Source: Corallococcus sp. AS-1-6 (GTDB lineage Bacteria; Myxococcota; Myxococcia; Myxococcales; Myxococcaceae). Taken from it: a stretch of DNA of 64,000 nt. Shown here piece by piece: positions 1 through 7,796 of the stretch (the stretch's first letter is position 1; each line of letters begins with the position of its first letter). The stretch lies in assembly GCF_020037015.1 (NCBI RefSeq), contig NZ_JAIQDE010000037.1:17718-81717 (forward strand), in the 5' to 3' direction. The notes under the pieces are model-generated. The model saw only the letters and a program-made list of their open reading frames with translations. It was not told where the DNA came from and did not search any database. The position numbers and the translations under genes were made by a program.

Positions 1-596
1 TGGACGACGTGTCTCGCGGCTACCTCTCCACCATCGCGGGCGCGGCGAAGCAGGGCGGCACGCTGGTGGATGACCTGCTCGCGTTCAGCCGCATGGGCCG
101 GGCGGAGCTGCGTCAGTCGCGGGTGGACCTGGGCCAACTGGTGGAGGAGGCCCGGCGCGACCTGGTGCCGGAGGCCCACGGGCGGCAGGTGGAGTGGAAG
201 GTGGGGGGCCTGCCCACGGTCGAGGGCGACCCGGCGCTCCTGCGGCAGGTCATCCACAACCTGTTGGCGAACGCGCTGAAGTATACCCGCCCCAAGCCGG
301 AGGCCCTCATCGAGGTGGGGGCGCGGGAGACGGAGGGCGAGGTCGCGGTGTGGGTGCGCGACAACGGCGTGGGCTTCGAGATGCAGTACGTGGACAAGCT
401 GTTCGGCGTCTTCCAGCGCCTGCACACGGCCGAGGAGTTCGAGGGCACCGGTATCGGGCTCGCGAACGTGCGGCGCATCGTGTCGCGCCATGGTGGACGG
501 ACCTGGGCGGAGGGCGCCGTGGGGCAGGGCGCGACCTTCACCTTCACCCTGCCCCGGGCTTCTCCGTTGGAGAAGAAAGTCGAGACGCACGCGTGA
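1..596 (+). CDS. Sensor histidine kinase, C-terminal part (5' end outside window)
   Basis: This is the catalytic end of a histidine kinase whose N-terminus lies upstream of the window. The open frame already reads at base 3. The first ~35 visible residues look like the second helix of a dimerisation domain. An HATPase_c domain follows, with the N box (HNLLANALKY), the G1 box (DNGVGF), the F box region (LFGVFQRLH) and the G2 box (GTGIGLANV). The phosphoacceptor His is not in view. It would autophosphorylate and pass phosphate to a regulator, most simply the one encoded next, because its TGA overlaps that gene's GTG start. This ATP-binding domain style is common in bacteriophytochrome-like and PAS kinases; the sensory input cannot be told from here. 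Confidence 0.9.
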   Translation, partial: DDVSRGYLSTIAGAAKQGGTLVDDLLAFSRMGRAELRQSRVDLGQLVEEARRDLVPEAHGRQVEWKVGGLPTVEGDPALLRQVIHNLLANALKYTRPKPEALIEVGARETEGEVAVWVRDNGVGFEMQYVDKLFGVFQRLHTAEEFEGTGIGLANVRRIVSRHGGRTWAEGAVGQGATFTFTLPRASPLEKKVETHA

Positions 597-1057
597 TCGA
601 GCTGAAGCGGATCCTCCTGGTGGAAGACAGCGCCAATGACGTGGCGCTCACGCTGGCGGCGCTGGAGGAGGTGCACCTGGCCAACGAGGTCGTGGTGGTG
701 CGCGACGGGCAGCAGGCGCTGGACTACCTCTTCCGCAAGGGCGAGTACGCGAACCGGCAGGACGGCCACCCGGCGGTGGTGCTGCTGGACCTGAAGCTGC
801 CGAAGGTGGACGGGCTGGAGGTGCTGGAGAAGGTGAAGGGCGCCCCGGAGCTGAAGGCGGTGCCGGTGGTGATGCTCACCTCGTCGCGCGAGGAGCGGGA
901 CCTGGCGCGCAGCTACGGCCTGGGGGTGAACGCCTACGTGGTGAAGCCGGTGGCCTTCCCGGACTTCGTCTCCGCGCTGCGCGAGCTGGGGTTGTTCTGG
1001 GCGGTGGTGAACCAGCCGCCGCCGGGCGCTCCTGGCGCATCCGGAGCGCCCAAGTGA
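593..1057 (+). CDS. Single-domain response regulator (Rcp1-like REC)
   Basis: A 154-residue stand-alone receiver. Acid pocket residues E11/D12, phosphoacceptor D66 (in LLDLKLP), T96 and K118 (in YVVKP) are all present. No DNA-binding or enzymatic output domain follows, only a short Pro/Ala-rich tail. The GTG at 593 was chosen because it forms a GTGA overlap with the upstream kinase stop; longer versions of the frame would lie inside the kinase gene. The sequence style (LEVLEKVKG, then MLTSS) matches regulators paired with phytochrome-type kinases such as Rcp1. It probably relays phosphate from the upstream kinase to another protein. The neighbouring hybrid kinase, which starts in its stop codon region, is an obvious partner, but that is inference. 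Confidence 0.93.
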   Translation: MIELKRILLVEDSANDVALTLAALEEVHLANEVVVVRDGQQALDYLFRKGEYANRQDGHPAVVLLDLKLPKVDGLEVLEKVKGAPELKAVPVVMLTSSREERDLARSYGLGVNAYVVKPVAFPDFVSALRELGLFWAVVNQPPPGAPGASGAPK

Positions 1058-2640
1058 GCGCTCGCGGCGGTGCCGCCGCATTGGACCTGACGCCCCTGCC
1101 CTCGGCGCAGCGGCCCCTGTCCATCCTCTTGCTGGAGGACAGCCCGCTGGACGCGCAGTTGGTGGCCGCGCAGTTGGAGGAAGGCGGGCTGCCTTCGACG
1201 TTGGAGTGCGTGCAGGGGCGGGCGGCCTTCGTCGCGGCGCTGGAGAAGGGGCGGTTCGACCTCATCCTGTCCGACTACAACGTGCCGGGCTTCGACGGGA
1301 TGAGCGCGCTGGAGGCGGCGCAGGCGGTGTGTCCGGACACGCCGTTCCTCTTCGTGTCCGGCGCGCTGGGCGAGGACCGCGCCATCGAGCTGCTCAAGCG
1401 CGGCGCCACGGACTACGTGCTGAAGGACCGGCTGGAGCGGCTGGGCCCCAGCGTGCGGCGGGCGCTGCGCGAGGCGGAGGGGGTGCGGCTGCGCAAGCGC
1501 ACGGAGGAGGCGCTGCGCCGCTCCGAGGAGCGCTACCAGTTGGTGGCGCACGCGAGCTTCGACGCCATCTGGGACCTGGAGCTCCAGACGGACGCGATGC
1601 ACTGGATTGGCGACGCGACGGAGGAGGTCTTCGGCTTCCCGCTGGAAGAGGTGGGCGCGGACGGGGGCTGGTGGCGCCGGCACATCCACGGCGAGGACCG
1701 CGAGCGGGTGCTGTCGGGGCTGCAGCGGGCGTTCGACTCGGACGAGGACCGGTGGCAGGACGAGTACCGCGTGCTGCGCAAGGACGGGGAGTACGCGTAC
1801 GTGGCGGCGCAGGGCTCCATCCTGCGCGGAGAGAACGGGAAGGCGCGGCGCATCGTGGGCGCCATGCGCGACATCACGGAGCGGCGGCGGGCGGAGGAGG
1901 AGCGGCAGAAGCTGGTGCACGAGGCGCAGGCGCGGGTGGAGTTCGAGCAGCAGCTCATCGGCATCGTCAGCCACGACCTGCGCAACCCGCTGGGCGCCAT
2001 CCTCACCGGCGCGTCGCTGATGCTCCGGCGCGACGACATCCAGCCGTGGCACGCGAAGGCGGCGGCGCGCGTGCTGTCCGCGGCGGAGCGGGCCACGCGG
2101 ATGATCCGCGACCTGCTGGACTTCACGCAGGCGCGCATGGGCGGCGGCATCCCGGTGCACGCGGCGCCGTGCGACTTCCACGCGCTCACGCTGCAGGTGG
2201 TGGAGGAGGCGCGCACGGCGCACCCGGAGCGCACCATCCAGGTGGAGCAGGAGGGGGACGGGCAGGGGGCGTGGGACTCCGACCGGATGGCGCAGGTGCT
2301 GTCCAACATCCTGGGCAACGCGCTGAAGTACAGCCCGGAGGACACGCCGGTGCGCGTGGAGAGCCGGGGCGAGCCGGACGCGGTGGTGGTGCACGTGCGC
2401 AACGGGGGAGACCCCATCCTCCCGGAGATGCTCCCGCGCATCTTCGAGCCGCTCCAGCGCGGGACGACGGTGGGGCGCTCCGAGCGCAGCATCGGGCTGG
2501 GGCTCTACATCGTGCGGCAGTTGGTGCTGGCGCACGGCGGGACGGTGGACGCGCGGTCGTCCGCGGCGGAGGGCACGGTGTTCACCGTGCGCCTGCCGCG
2601 GCTGCCGCCGAAGGAGCCGGCCGCTCCGGCGCCGGAGTAG
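1054..2640 (+). CDS. REC-PAS-histidine kinase
   Basis: 528 residues. An N-terminal receiver (about 22-135) has phosphoacceptor D74 (ILSDYNVPG) and the lysine in YVLKD. A short coiled linker leads to a PAS/PAC domain (about 158-280, ending GAMRDITERRR). A HisKA domain follows with phospho-His H307 in VSHDLRNPL, then an HATPase_c domain with an N box (ILGNALKYSP) and GLGLYIV. There is no membrane segment, so it is cytoplasmic. The GTG start overlaps the preceding regulator's stop (GTGA), making a three-gene operon with translational coupling. Having a receiver at the front suggests its kinase activity is gated by another kinase, plausibly the one at the window's left edge. No DNA-binding output is encoded here, so the final target is elsewhere. 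Confidence 0.93.
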   Translation: MSARGGAAALDLTPLPSAQRPLSILLLEDSPLDAQLVAAQLEEGGLPSTLECVQGRAAFVAALEKGRFDLILSDYNVPGFDGMSALEAAQAVCPDTPFLFVSGALGEDRAIELLKRGATDYVLKDRLERLGPSVRRALREAEGVRLRKRTEEALRRSEERYQLVAHASFDAIWDLELQTDAMHWIGDATEEVFGFPLEEVGADGGWWRRHIHGEDRERVLSGLQRAFDSDEDRWQDEYRVLRKDGEYAYVAAQGSILRGENGKARRIVGAMRDITERRRAEEERQKLVHEAQARVEFEQQLIGIVSHDLRNPLGAILTGASLMLRRDDIQPWHAKAAARVLSAAERATRMIRDLLDFTQARMGGGIPVHAAPCDFHALTLQVVEEARTAHPERTIQVEQEGDGQGAWDSDRMAQVLSNILGNALKYSPEDTPVRVESRGEPDAVVVHVRNGGDPILPEMLPRIFEPLQRGTTVGRSERSIGLGLYIVRQLVLAHGGTVDARSSAAEGTVFTVRLPRLPPKEPAAPAPE

Positions 2641-2646
2641 GGCGCC

Positions 2647-2985
2647 TCAGGGCAGGTCGGTTCCCCCAAGAAACAGCACGTCGTTGCAGCGCCGGATGCG
2701 TGCCCAGGTGTGGAGGCCGCCGCGCCAGAGGCCGTACTTCTGGAGGGACTGGAGCCCGTACAGGGAACACGTGGGCGTGTAGATGCACTGCCGCTTCCAG
2801 CGGTGGGGCACCGCGTGGCGGTACAGCAGGATGAGCGCCACCGCGACGAGGCACAGCGGGTCGAGCCACCAGGGCAGGCGCGTGGGCCGGGGCGCGGGCG
2901 CGGCCTGGAGCTCGCGGGACGCCTCGGGGAAGAGGGCGAGCGCGGAGTAGGGGTTGCCTTCCCAGGGCGGAGGGCCCGGGTTCAT
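2647..2985 (-). CDS. yidD: YidD-like membrane protein insertion efficiency factor
   Basis: 112 residues. Residues ~57-105 carry the YidD (UPF0161) signature: C67 in the IYTPTCS motif (C73), a GL-rich helix and RIRRCN with C100. YidD proteins sit at the inner face of the cytoplasmic membrane and help YidC/Sec insert membrane proteins. A hydrophobic stretch (about 40-56) precedes the core. An extra N-terminal ~40 residues make this longer than the ~85-residue E. coli protein. The ATG at 2985 overlaps the stop of the upstream DUF4177-like gene as ATGA; a longer frame starting at 3012 is less likely. It is not next to rpmH, rnpA or yidC, the usual neighbours. It converges with the kinase gene, with only 6 bases between the stops. 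Confidence 0.85.
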   Translation of the reverse strand: MNPGPPPWEGNPYSALALFPEASRELQAAPAPRPTRLPWWLDPLCLVAVALILLYRHAVPHRWKRQCIYTPTCSLYGLQSLQKYGLWRGGLHTWARIRRCNDVLFLGGTDLP

Positions 2986-3215
2986 TCCTGCTTCGTCCGC
3001 TCGAAGACGCACACCAGCCAGGAGGCCGCCGTGGTGCCACAGCCCTTGGTCGCGGTGACGGCGCGGTACTCGCTGGAGTGCAGCTTCCAGCCCTGCGCGG
3101 CGTAGTTGTTGAGGAACTTCGCGAAGTCACCGCAGCGCTTGGGGTTCCAGCCCGGGTCGGTGCTGTTGCAGCCGGGGGCGGGCGGGACAAAGGCATCCAC
3201 GTGATACTCGTACAT
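2982..3215 (-). CDS. Small DUF4177-like protein
   Basis: 77 residues beginning MYEYHV. The pattern of an initial beta strand, then a helix with LNNYAAQGWKLHSS and a final strand ASWLVCVFERT, resembles DUF4177-type proteins, small cytoplasmic domains of unknown function. The start at 3215 is fixed by a good ribosome site (AAGGAG seven bases upstream). A longer in-frame extension back to 3323 has no such site and a proline-rich, unnatural composition. Three or four cysteines are present. Its stop overlaps the YidD start (ATGA), so the two are co-transcribed and probably translationally coupled. No direct functional link between the two families is known to me. Confidence 0.7.
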   Translation of the reverse strand: MYEYHVDAFVPPAPGCNSTDPGWNPKRCGDFAKFLNNYAAQGWKLHSSEYRAVTATKGCGTTAASWLVCVFERTKQE

Positions 3216-3408
3216 CCAGGGCTCCTTCGGGGTGTCTGGGATTGGCGGCGGATGCTGTCTCAGGCCCGCCGCGTGGCAAGAATTCATGCTCCAGTCCATT
3301 GCGTGGGTTTGGCCATACCCCATGCGTGGGATGGCTCGAGGGGAGACGGGCCGGCAGGCTCGCGTGGGACGCCGCGGATGGGTTTCACGTGCCTGCCTGG
3401 CGGACGGA

Positions 3409-3424
3409 CAGGCGGAGCCGCCTG
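3409..3424. promoter_or_regulatory. Perfect 7-2-7 inverted repeat upstream of the EcsC-family gene
   Basis: CAGGCGG-AG-CCGCCTG is a perfect palindrome with a 2-base centre. It lies 64 bases upstream of the ATG at 3488, in the 272-base divergent region between two genes. The tiny spacer makes it more like a dimeric repressor site than an RNA hairpin. Chance occurrence in GC-rich DNA cannot be excluded. Confidence 0.4.
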
Positions 3425-3487
3425 ACTCCGGCTGGGGACCTGCGCGGGGTAGGATGCGGGGCTGGCCTCATCGTGGAAGGTGGACGC

Positions 3488-4132
3488 ATGTCGAAGCCGC
3501 TGGAGGTCGTGAACGCCGTGCTGGACGCGGGCTTCGAGGGCCTGGGGCCGCTGTGCAGCGCGACGGCGCTGGCGGACGAGTACCTGCGCGACACGCGCTA
3601 CGCGGACCACGGCGCGCGCGTCGACTCGCTCATCCACTGGGAGACGGGGAAGCTGTTCACCACGGGCTTCCTGTCCGGGCTGGGCGGCCTGCTCACCCTG
3701 CCGGTGGCGCTGCCCGCGGGCCTGGGCGTGTCGTGGGCGGTGCAGGCGCGGCTGGTGGGCGCCATCGCCCGCATCCACGGGCACGACGTGGAGGAGGACC
3801 GCGTGCGGACCCTCACGCTGCTGGCCATCGTGGGGGACCTTGGAAAAGAAGTGGTGAAGCAGGCCGGCATCGAAGTGAGCCAGCACCTGGGCATGCGCGC
3901 GCTGGAGGCCGTGCCGAAGCAGGCGCTGAGCAGCATCAACCGCGCGGTGGGCTTCCGGCTGGTGAGCAAGGCGTCGCAGAAGGGCGTCGTGAACCTGTCC
4001 AAGGTGGTGCCGCTGGCCGGTGGGCTGGTGGGCGGCGCGGTGGATGCGCTCGCGTGCCGCGCGGTGGGGGCCACGGCCCGGCGGTTGTTCTCACCGGGGC
4101 CGGGGGCCCTGGCGCCCGTGTCGCCTGGATGA
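3488..4132 (+). CDS. EcsC family protein
   Basis: 214 residues. The central block (HWETGKLFTTGF, then a glycine-rich helix GLGGLLTLPVALPAG and WAVQARLVGAIARIHG) fits the EcsC protein family (PF12787), named after the third gene of the Bacillus ecs ABC locus; its biochemical role is unknown. Two or three stretches are hydrophobic (about 55-85 and 165-190), suggesting membrane association, but there is no signal peptide. The ATG at 3488 follows a GGAAGGTGG ribosome site; the open frame extends back to 3242 without another convincing start. It is a single gene, divergent from the DUF4177-yidD pair, and ends 56 bases before the sugar-transport operon. A palindrome sits in its upstream region. Confidence 0.75.
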   Translation: MSKPLEVVNAVLDAGFEGLGPLCSATALADEYLRDTRYADHGARVDSLIHWETGKLFTTGFLSGLGGLLTLPVALPAGLGVSWAVQARLVGAIARIHGHDVEEDRVRTLTLLAIVGDLGKEVVKQAGIEVSQHLGMRALEAVPKQALSSINRAVGFRLVSKASQKGVVNLSKVVPLAGGLVGGAVDALACRAVGATARRLFSPGPGALAPVSPG

Positions 4133-4188
4133 CCGGGCGCGGGGCTTGTCGTTGACGGTGGGCCCTGGCGCTGGAGTCATCCGGGCGC

Positions 4189-5469
4189 ATGGGCCGCCTC
4201 CTCGTCCTCCTCGTCGCGCTGGGCCTTTCCGTGGGGGGCTGCCGGCGCTCGTCCGAGGAGGCGGGCGCCGGGGGCCGCACGCGCATCGTCTTCAAGTTCC
4301 AGCCGCTGTGGGGGGACCCGAAGCCGTTCCGTGAGCTGCTGGCGCGGTATGAGCGCGCCAACCCGGACGTGGAGCTGGTGACGGAGGCGCTGCCGAACGC
4401 GTCCGACCTGGCGCACCAGTTCTTCCTCACGTCGTTGCAGGGCGGGGCCACGGACTTCGACGTGCTGGTGGCGGACGTCGTCTGGGTGCCGGAGTTCGCT
4501 CGCGCGGGCTGGGTGGCGGACCTGTCCGAGGAGTTTCCTCCCGCGCGCCTGCGCGAGGAGTTCCTGCCCGGGCCGGTGGACGCCGTGGTGATGAACGGGC
4601 GCACGTACGCGGTGCCCTGGTACGTGGACGTGGGCGTCCTCTACTACCGCACGGACCTGGTGCCTCGCGCGCCGCGCACCTACGAGGAGCTGCGGCGCTT
4701 CACCCGCGACGCGATGGCGAAGGCGCCCGGCCTCCAGGGCTATGTGTGGCAGGGTCGGCAGTATGAAGGCCTGACCTGCAACGTGTACGAGGCGCTGTGG
4801 GGGCACGGCGGGCAGTCGCTGGGCGCGGACGGGCGCGTGCTCCTGGAGACGGAGCCCGCGCGCGAGGCGCTGGCGTACCTGCACGGGCTCATCGCGGACG
4901 GGCTGTCTCCCCCGACGGTCACCGGCTTTGGCGAGGAGGAGTCCCGGCGCGTGTTCCAGGAGGGCCGCGCGGTGTTCATGCGCAACTGGCCCTATGCGTG
5001 GAGCGAGGCGCAGGCGGAGGGCTCGCCCATCCGGGGCAAGGTGGGCATCGCGCCGCTGCCGACGAAGGATGGGCAGCCGGGGTGGGGGACGCTGGGCGGG
5101 TGGCAGCTCGCGGTGAACGCGCACGTGCCGCCCGCGCGGCGCAAGGCGGCGGCCCGGCTCATCGCGCACCTGACGTCCCCGGAGGCCAACCGCGTGCTGG
5201 CGCTGCACTACGCGCGCAACCCGCCCCGGCTGGCGCTGTATGACGACCCGGAGCTGCGCGCGGAGCAGCCGTTCATCGCGAGCCTGAAGGAGGCGCTGGT
5301 GCGGGCGCGCCCCCGGCCGGTGACGCCGTACTACCTGCTCATCGCGGACGTGCTCCAGAGCGAGTTCTCCGCCGCCGTGGCGGGCCTGCGGACTCCCGAG
5401 GTCGCGCTCACGCGGGCGCAGAAGCAGGTGGATCACCTGACGGGTGAGCGGCCTCCGGAGGCGGAATGA
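4189..5469 (+). CDS. Sugar ABC transporter substrate-binding lipoprotein (family 1)
   Basis: 426 residues. The leader MGRLLVLLVALGLSVGGC has a lipobox ending at C18, so the mature protein is a lipid-anchored periplasmic receptor. The body is a typical family 1 solute-binding protein of the maltose/trehalose/glycerol-phosphate type. It has a Rossmann-like start (IVFKFQPLWGDP), TDFDVLVADVVWVPEFARAGW, NGRTYAVPWYVDVGVLYYRTDLV and a C-terminal lobe with GGWQLAVN. The exact sugar cannot be read from the sequence. Its stop overlaps the first permease start (ATGA), and a second permease follows. No ATPase or sugar-metabolism gene adjoins the three genes. Confidence 0.92.
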   Translation: MGRLLVLLVALGLSVGGCRRSSEEAGAGGRTRIVFKFQPLWGDPKPFRELLARYERANPDVELVTEALPNASDLAHQFFLTSLQGGATDFDVLVADVVWVPEFARAGWVADLSEEFPPARLREEFLPGPVDAVVMNGRTYAVPWYVDVGVLYYRTDLVPRAPRTYEELRRFTRDAMAKAPGLQGYVWQGRQYEGLTCNVYEALWGHGGQSLGADGRVLLETEPAREALAYLHGLIADGLSPPTVTGFGEEESRRVFQEGRAVFMRNWPYAWSEAQAEGSPIRGKVGIAPLPTKDGQPGWGTLGGWQLAVNAHVPPARRKAAARLIAHLTSPEANRVLALHYARNPPRLALYDDPELRAEQPFIASLKEALVRARPRPVTPYYLLIADVLQSEFSAAVAGLRTPEVALTRAQKQVDHLTGERPPEAE

Positions 5470-6344
5470 GGGGCGCGGGTTCGCAGGCGCGGGAGCGGCG
5501 GCAGGCGTACCTGCTGGTGGCGCCGGCCGTGTTGGTGCTGGCCGTGGTGGCGCTGTACCCGGTGCTGGCGGCGGTGTGGCTGAGCCTGCACCGGTTCATC
5601 CTGGTGTTCGGTGAGCGGCGCTTCACGGGGCTGGAGAACTACGCCTACCTGATGGGGGACGCGCGCTTCGGGTCCGCGCTGGGGAACACGGCGTACTTCA
5701 CGGCGGTGGCGGTGGCGGTGGAGCTGCTGCTCGCGGTGCCGCTGGCGCTGCTGCTCAACCGCGCGTTCCCGGGGCGGGGTTTGCTGCGCGCGTCGGTGCT
5801 GGTGCCGTGGGCGATCCCCACGGTGGTGAGCGCGCGGCTGTGGGCGTGGATGTTCAACCCGGACTACGGGCTCATCAACCGGCTGCTGGGCGGGGCGGAG
5901 ATCAACTGGCTGGGCGCGCCGGGGTATGCGTTGCACGCGGCCATCCTGGTGGACGTGTGGAAGACGACGCCCTTCGTGGCGCTGCTGGTGCTGGCGGGGC
6001 TGCAGGGCATCCCGGAGGACCTCTACAAGGCGGCGCGCGTGGACGGGGCGTCGGAGTGGCGGCGGTTCCGGTCCATCACGTTGCCGTTGCTCAAGCCCGC
6101 GCTGCTGCTGGCGGTGCTGTTCCGGTCGCTGGACGCGTTCCGCGTGTTCGACGCCATCTACGTGCTGACGGAGGGCGGGCCCGCGAACACGACGGAGACG
6201 CTGAGCATCTACGCGTACAAGACGCTGATGCGCTCCGGGGACTTCGGGTACGGCAGCACGCTGTCGGTGGCGACGTTCCTGTGCGTGGTGTTGCTGGCGG
6301 TGGTGTGGCTGCGCTGGCTGGGGCGCGAGGAGGGGCGGCGATGA
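5466..6344 (+). CDS. Sugar ABC transporter permease, MalF/UgpA type
   Basis: 292 residues with about six membrane helices, the first at residues 16-38. Near residue 180 the cytoplasmic EAA loop reads YKAARVDGASEWRRF and ITLPLLKP, the contact site for the ATPase. It forms one half of the importer pore. The ATG overlaps the stop of the binding-protein gene, and the TGA overlaps the next permease ATG, so the three are one operon. The family (PF00528) imports di- and oligosaccharides or glycerol phosphates. The periplasmic loop after helix 1 is short, unlike the large MalF insertion of E. coli. Confidence 0.92.
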   Translation: MRGAGSQARERRQAYLLVAPAVLVLAVVALYPVLAAVWLSLHRFILVFGERRFTGLENYAYLMGDARFGSALGNTAYFTAVAVAVELLLAVPLALLLNRAFPGRGLLRASVLVPWAIPTVVSARLWAWMFNPDYGLINRLLGGAEINWLGAPGYALHAAILVDVWKTTPFVALLVLAGLQGIPEDLYKAARVDGASEWRRFRSITLPLLKPALLLAVLFRSLDAFRVFDAIYVLTEGGPANTTETLSIYAYKTLMRSGDFGYGSTLSVATFLCVVLLAVVWLRWLGREEGRR

Positions 6345-7150
6345 GGCGGCCGGGGCTGGGCACGGCGCTGGCCGTGGTGGCGTTCCTCACGTTCTTCCTG
6401 GGGCCGTTCCTGTGGCAGGTGCTGACGAGCCTGTGGCCGGACGGGGAGCTGACCCGGCCGTGGCCTTCGCACCTGACGGGGGCGAACTACGCGAGCGTGT
6501 TGTTCGGGCGGCCGTTCCTGTGGGCGGTGTTGAACTCGCTGGTGGTGGCGACGCTGACGACGGTGTTCTGCCTCACGGTGGGGGCGTCCGCGGCGTTCGC
6601 GCTGGCGAAGCTGGAGTTCCGGGGGAGGGGGCTGCTGCTGTCCGCGGCGCTGGGCGTGTCGATGTTCCCGCCCATCGCGACGGTGAGCCCGCTGTACCTC
6701 ATCCTCAACGCGGTGGGCCTGCGGGACAGCCTGGTGGGGCTGGCGCTGCCGTACACGACGTTCGCGCTGCCGCTGACGCTGTGGGTGTTGACGTCGTTCT
6801 TCCGCCAGCTTCCGGACGAGCTGTACCGCGCGGCGCGGGTGGACGGGTGCACGCCGGTGGGCGCGTTCCGGAGGGTGCTGTTGCCGCTGGCGGCGCCGGG
6901 GTTGGCGACGACGGCCATCCTGGTCTTCATCTTCGCGTGGAACGAGTTCCTCTACGCGCTGACGTTCCTGTCCACGCCACAGAAGCGCACGGTGCCGGTG
7001 GCCATCAGCCTCTTCGCCAGCGAGTACAAGGAACCCTGGGGCGAAATCGCCGCCGCGTCGGTGGTGGCCACGCTGCCGCTGGTGGTGCTGACCGTGCTGT
7101 TCCAGCGGCGCATCGTGTCCGGGCTCACGGCCGGCGCGGTGAAGGAATAG
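6341..7150 (+). CDS. Sugar ABC transporter permease, MalG/UgpE type
   Basis: 269 residues and about six membrane helices. The EAA loop reads LYRAARVDGCTPVGAF and VLLPLAAPGL, typical of the second permease of carbohydrate importers (CUT1 class). The start at 6341 was chosen for the ATGA overlap with the upstream permease; the frame stays open upstream only inside that gene. It ends two bases before the stop of a convergent toxin gene, so the operon stops here and has no own ATP-binding subunit. The stand-alone MalK/UgpC-like ATPase at 39850 is a candidate partner, as shared ATPases are known for this transporter class (MsmX-type). Confidence 0.92.
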   Translation: MRRPGLGTALAVVAFLTFFLGPFLWQVLTSLWPDGELTRPWPSHLTGANYASVLFGRPFLWAVLNSLVVATLTTVFCLTVGASAAFALAKLEFRGRGLLLSAALGVSMFPPIATVSPLYLILNAVGLRDSLVGLALPYTTFALPLTLWVLTSFFRQLPDELYRAARVDGCTPVGAFRRVLLPLAAPGLATTAILVFIFAWNEFLYALTFLSTPQKRTVPVAISLFASEYKEPWGEIAAASVVATLPLVVLTVLFQRRIVSGLTAGAVKE

Positions 7151-7152
7151 GC

Positions 7153-7470
7153 CTACGGACGGCTTCGCGCGCGGGGCAGCCAGTAGTCCGGGCGGCGACG
7201 CAGGTGCGCGATGGCGAGCACCACCACGTCCTTGTCGCGAACGAGGTAGGGCAGGGCGAAGGGGTACTCCGGTAGCAAGAAGCGGCGGATGGGCGGCGTG
7301 TGCAGGAGGTCCGGCCAGAGAGGCCATCGGTCCGGGTGCTCATGGATGGAGGCCATCGCTTGATGCATGGCTCCGACAAAGTGGCTACCGAGTCCTGTGC
7401 GTTGGTTCTCGTACCACTTGGCGACCTTGAGCATCTCCGGCTTGGCGGCGTGATGCAGTCGGGTGCGCAT
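7153..7470 (-). CDS. RelE/ParE-family toxin
   Basis: 105 residues. The pattern AKPEMLKVAKWYENQRTGLG, FVGAMHQAMASI, HPDRWPLWP, IRRFLLPEYPFALPYLVRDKDVVVLAIAHLRRRPDYW is the ParE/RelE toxin fold, with the C-terminal strand VLAIAHLRRRPDYW typical of this family. ParE-like toxins poison gyrase, while RelE-like ones cut mRNA; which applies here cannot be told. The gene starts 8 bases after the antitoxin stop on the same strand, in the usual antitoxin-first order. It converges with the sugar permease operon. Confidence 0.85.
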   Translation of the reverse strand: MRTRLHHAAKPEMLKVAKWYENQRTGLGSHFVGAMHQAMASIHEHPDRWPLWPDLLHTPPIRRFLLPEYPFALPYLVRDKDVVVLAIAHLRRRPDYWLPRARSRP

Positions 7471-7478
7471 GGGAGCAC

Positions 7479-7730
7479 CTATCGCCGCATTCGCTCCAAC
7501 TCCTCATTCACTTGTTTTCGTACGTCGTCCCAATCGACGAGCTCCGCCGTGCCGTCGAGGACTTCCTGCGCGCGGCGGCTGATTTCCTCGCCCCAGGCTG
7601 CCTCGGCATCCGAAGTGGCCACACCTTCATCCAGGCTGTCGAGCAGCTCATGGGCGAGCCGTCTGCGGTCCTCCGGTGAGAGTCGCAGGGCCTGGGCAAG
7701 CAACTGGTCTCGGGTAGCCATTTTCCTCAT
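7479..7730 (-). CDS. Antitoxin of addiction-module type (PF09720-like)
   Basis: 83 residues. The helix DQLLAQALRLSPEDRRRLAHELLDSL followed by a WGEEI(S)RRAQEV motif is the signature of the small 'addiction module protein' antitoxins that accompany ParE/RelE toxins. Of three in-frame starts, the ATG at 7730 is best: GGAGG lies seven bases upstream. The ATG at 7721 and a GTG at 7751 have poorer spacing. It would neutralise the adjacent toxin by direct binding. It forms a two-gene operon with the toxin. Confidence 0.82.
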   Translation of the reverse strand: MRKMATRDQLLAQALRLSPEDRRRLAHELLDSLDEGVATSDAEAAWGEEISRRAQEVLDGTAELVDWDDVRKQVNEELERMRR

Positions 7731-7796
7731 TGTAGCGCCTCCATGCGTCACGTGCTCGCGCAGCGGAGGAGCCTTCCTACCTGGAGGGTCTGACAG

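Noticed and set aside
3273..3289. Possible sigma-54 promoter (TGGCAAG...ATGCT) upstream of the EcsC-family gene
   Set aside because: The GG and GC elements are separated by 11 rather than 10 bases, and the site is ~200 bases from the start codon.
3216..3323. Longer DUF4177-like protein starting at 3323
   Set aside because: There is no ribosome site, the extension is Pro-rich and unstructured, and AAGGAG precedes the ATG at 3215.
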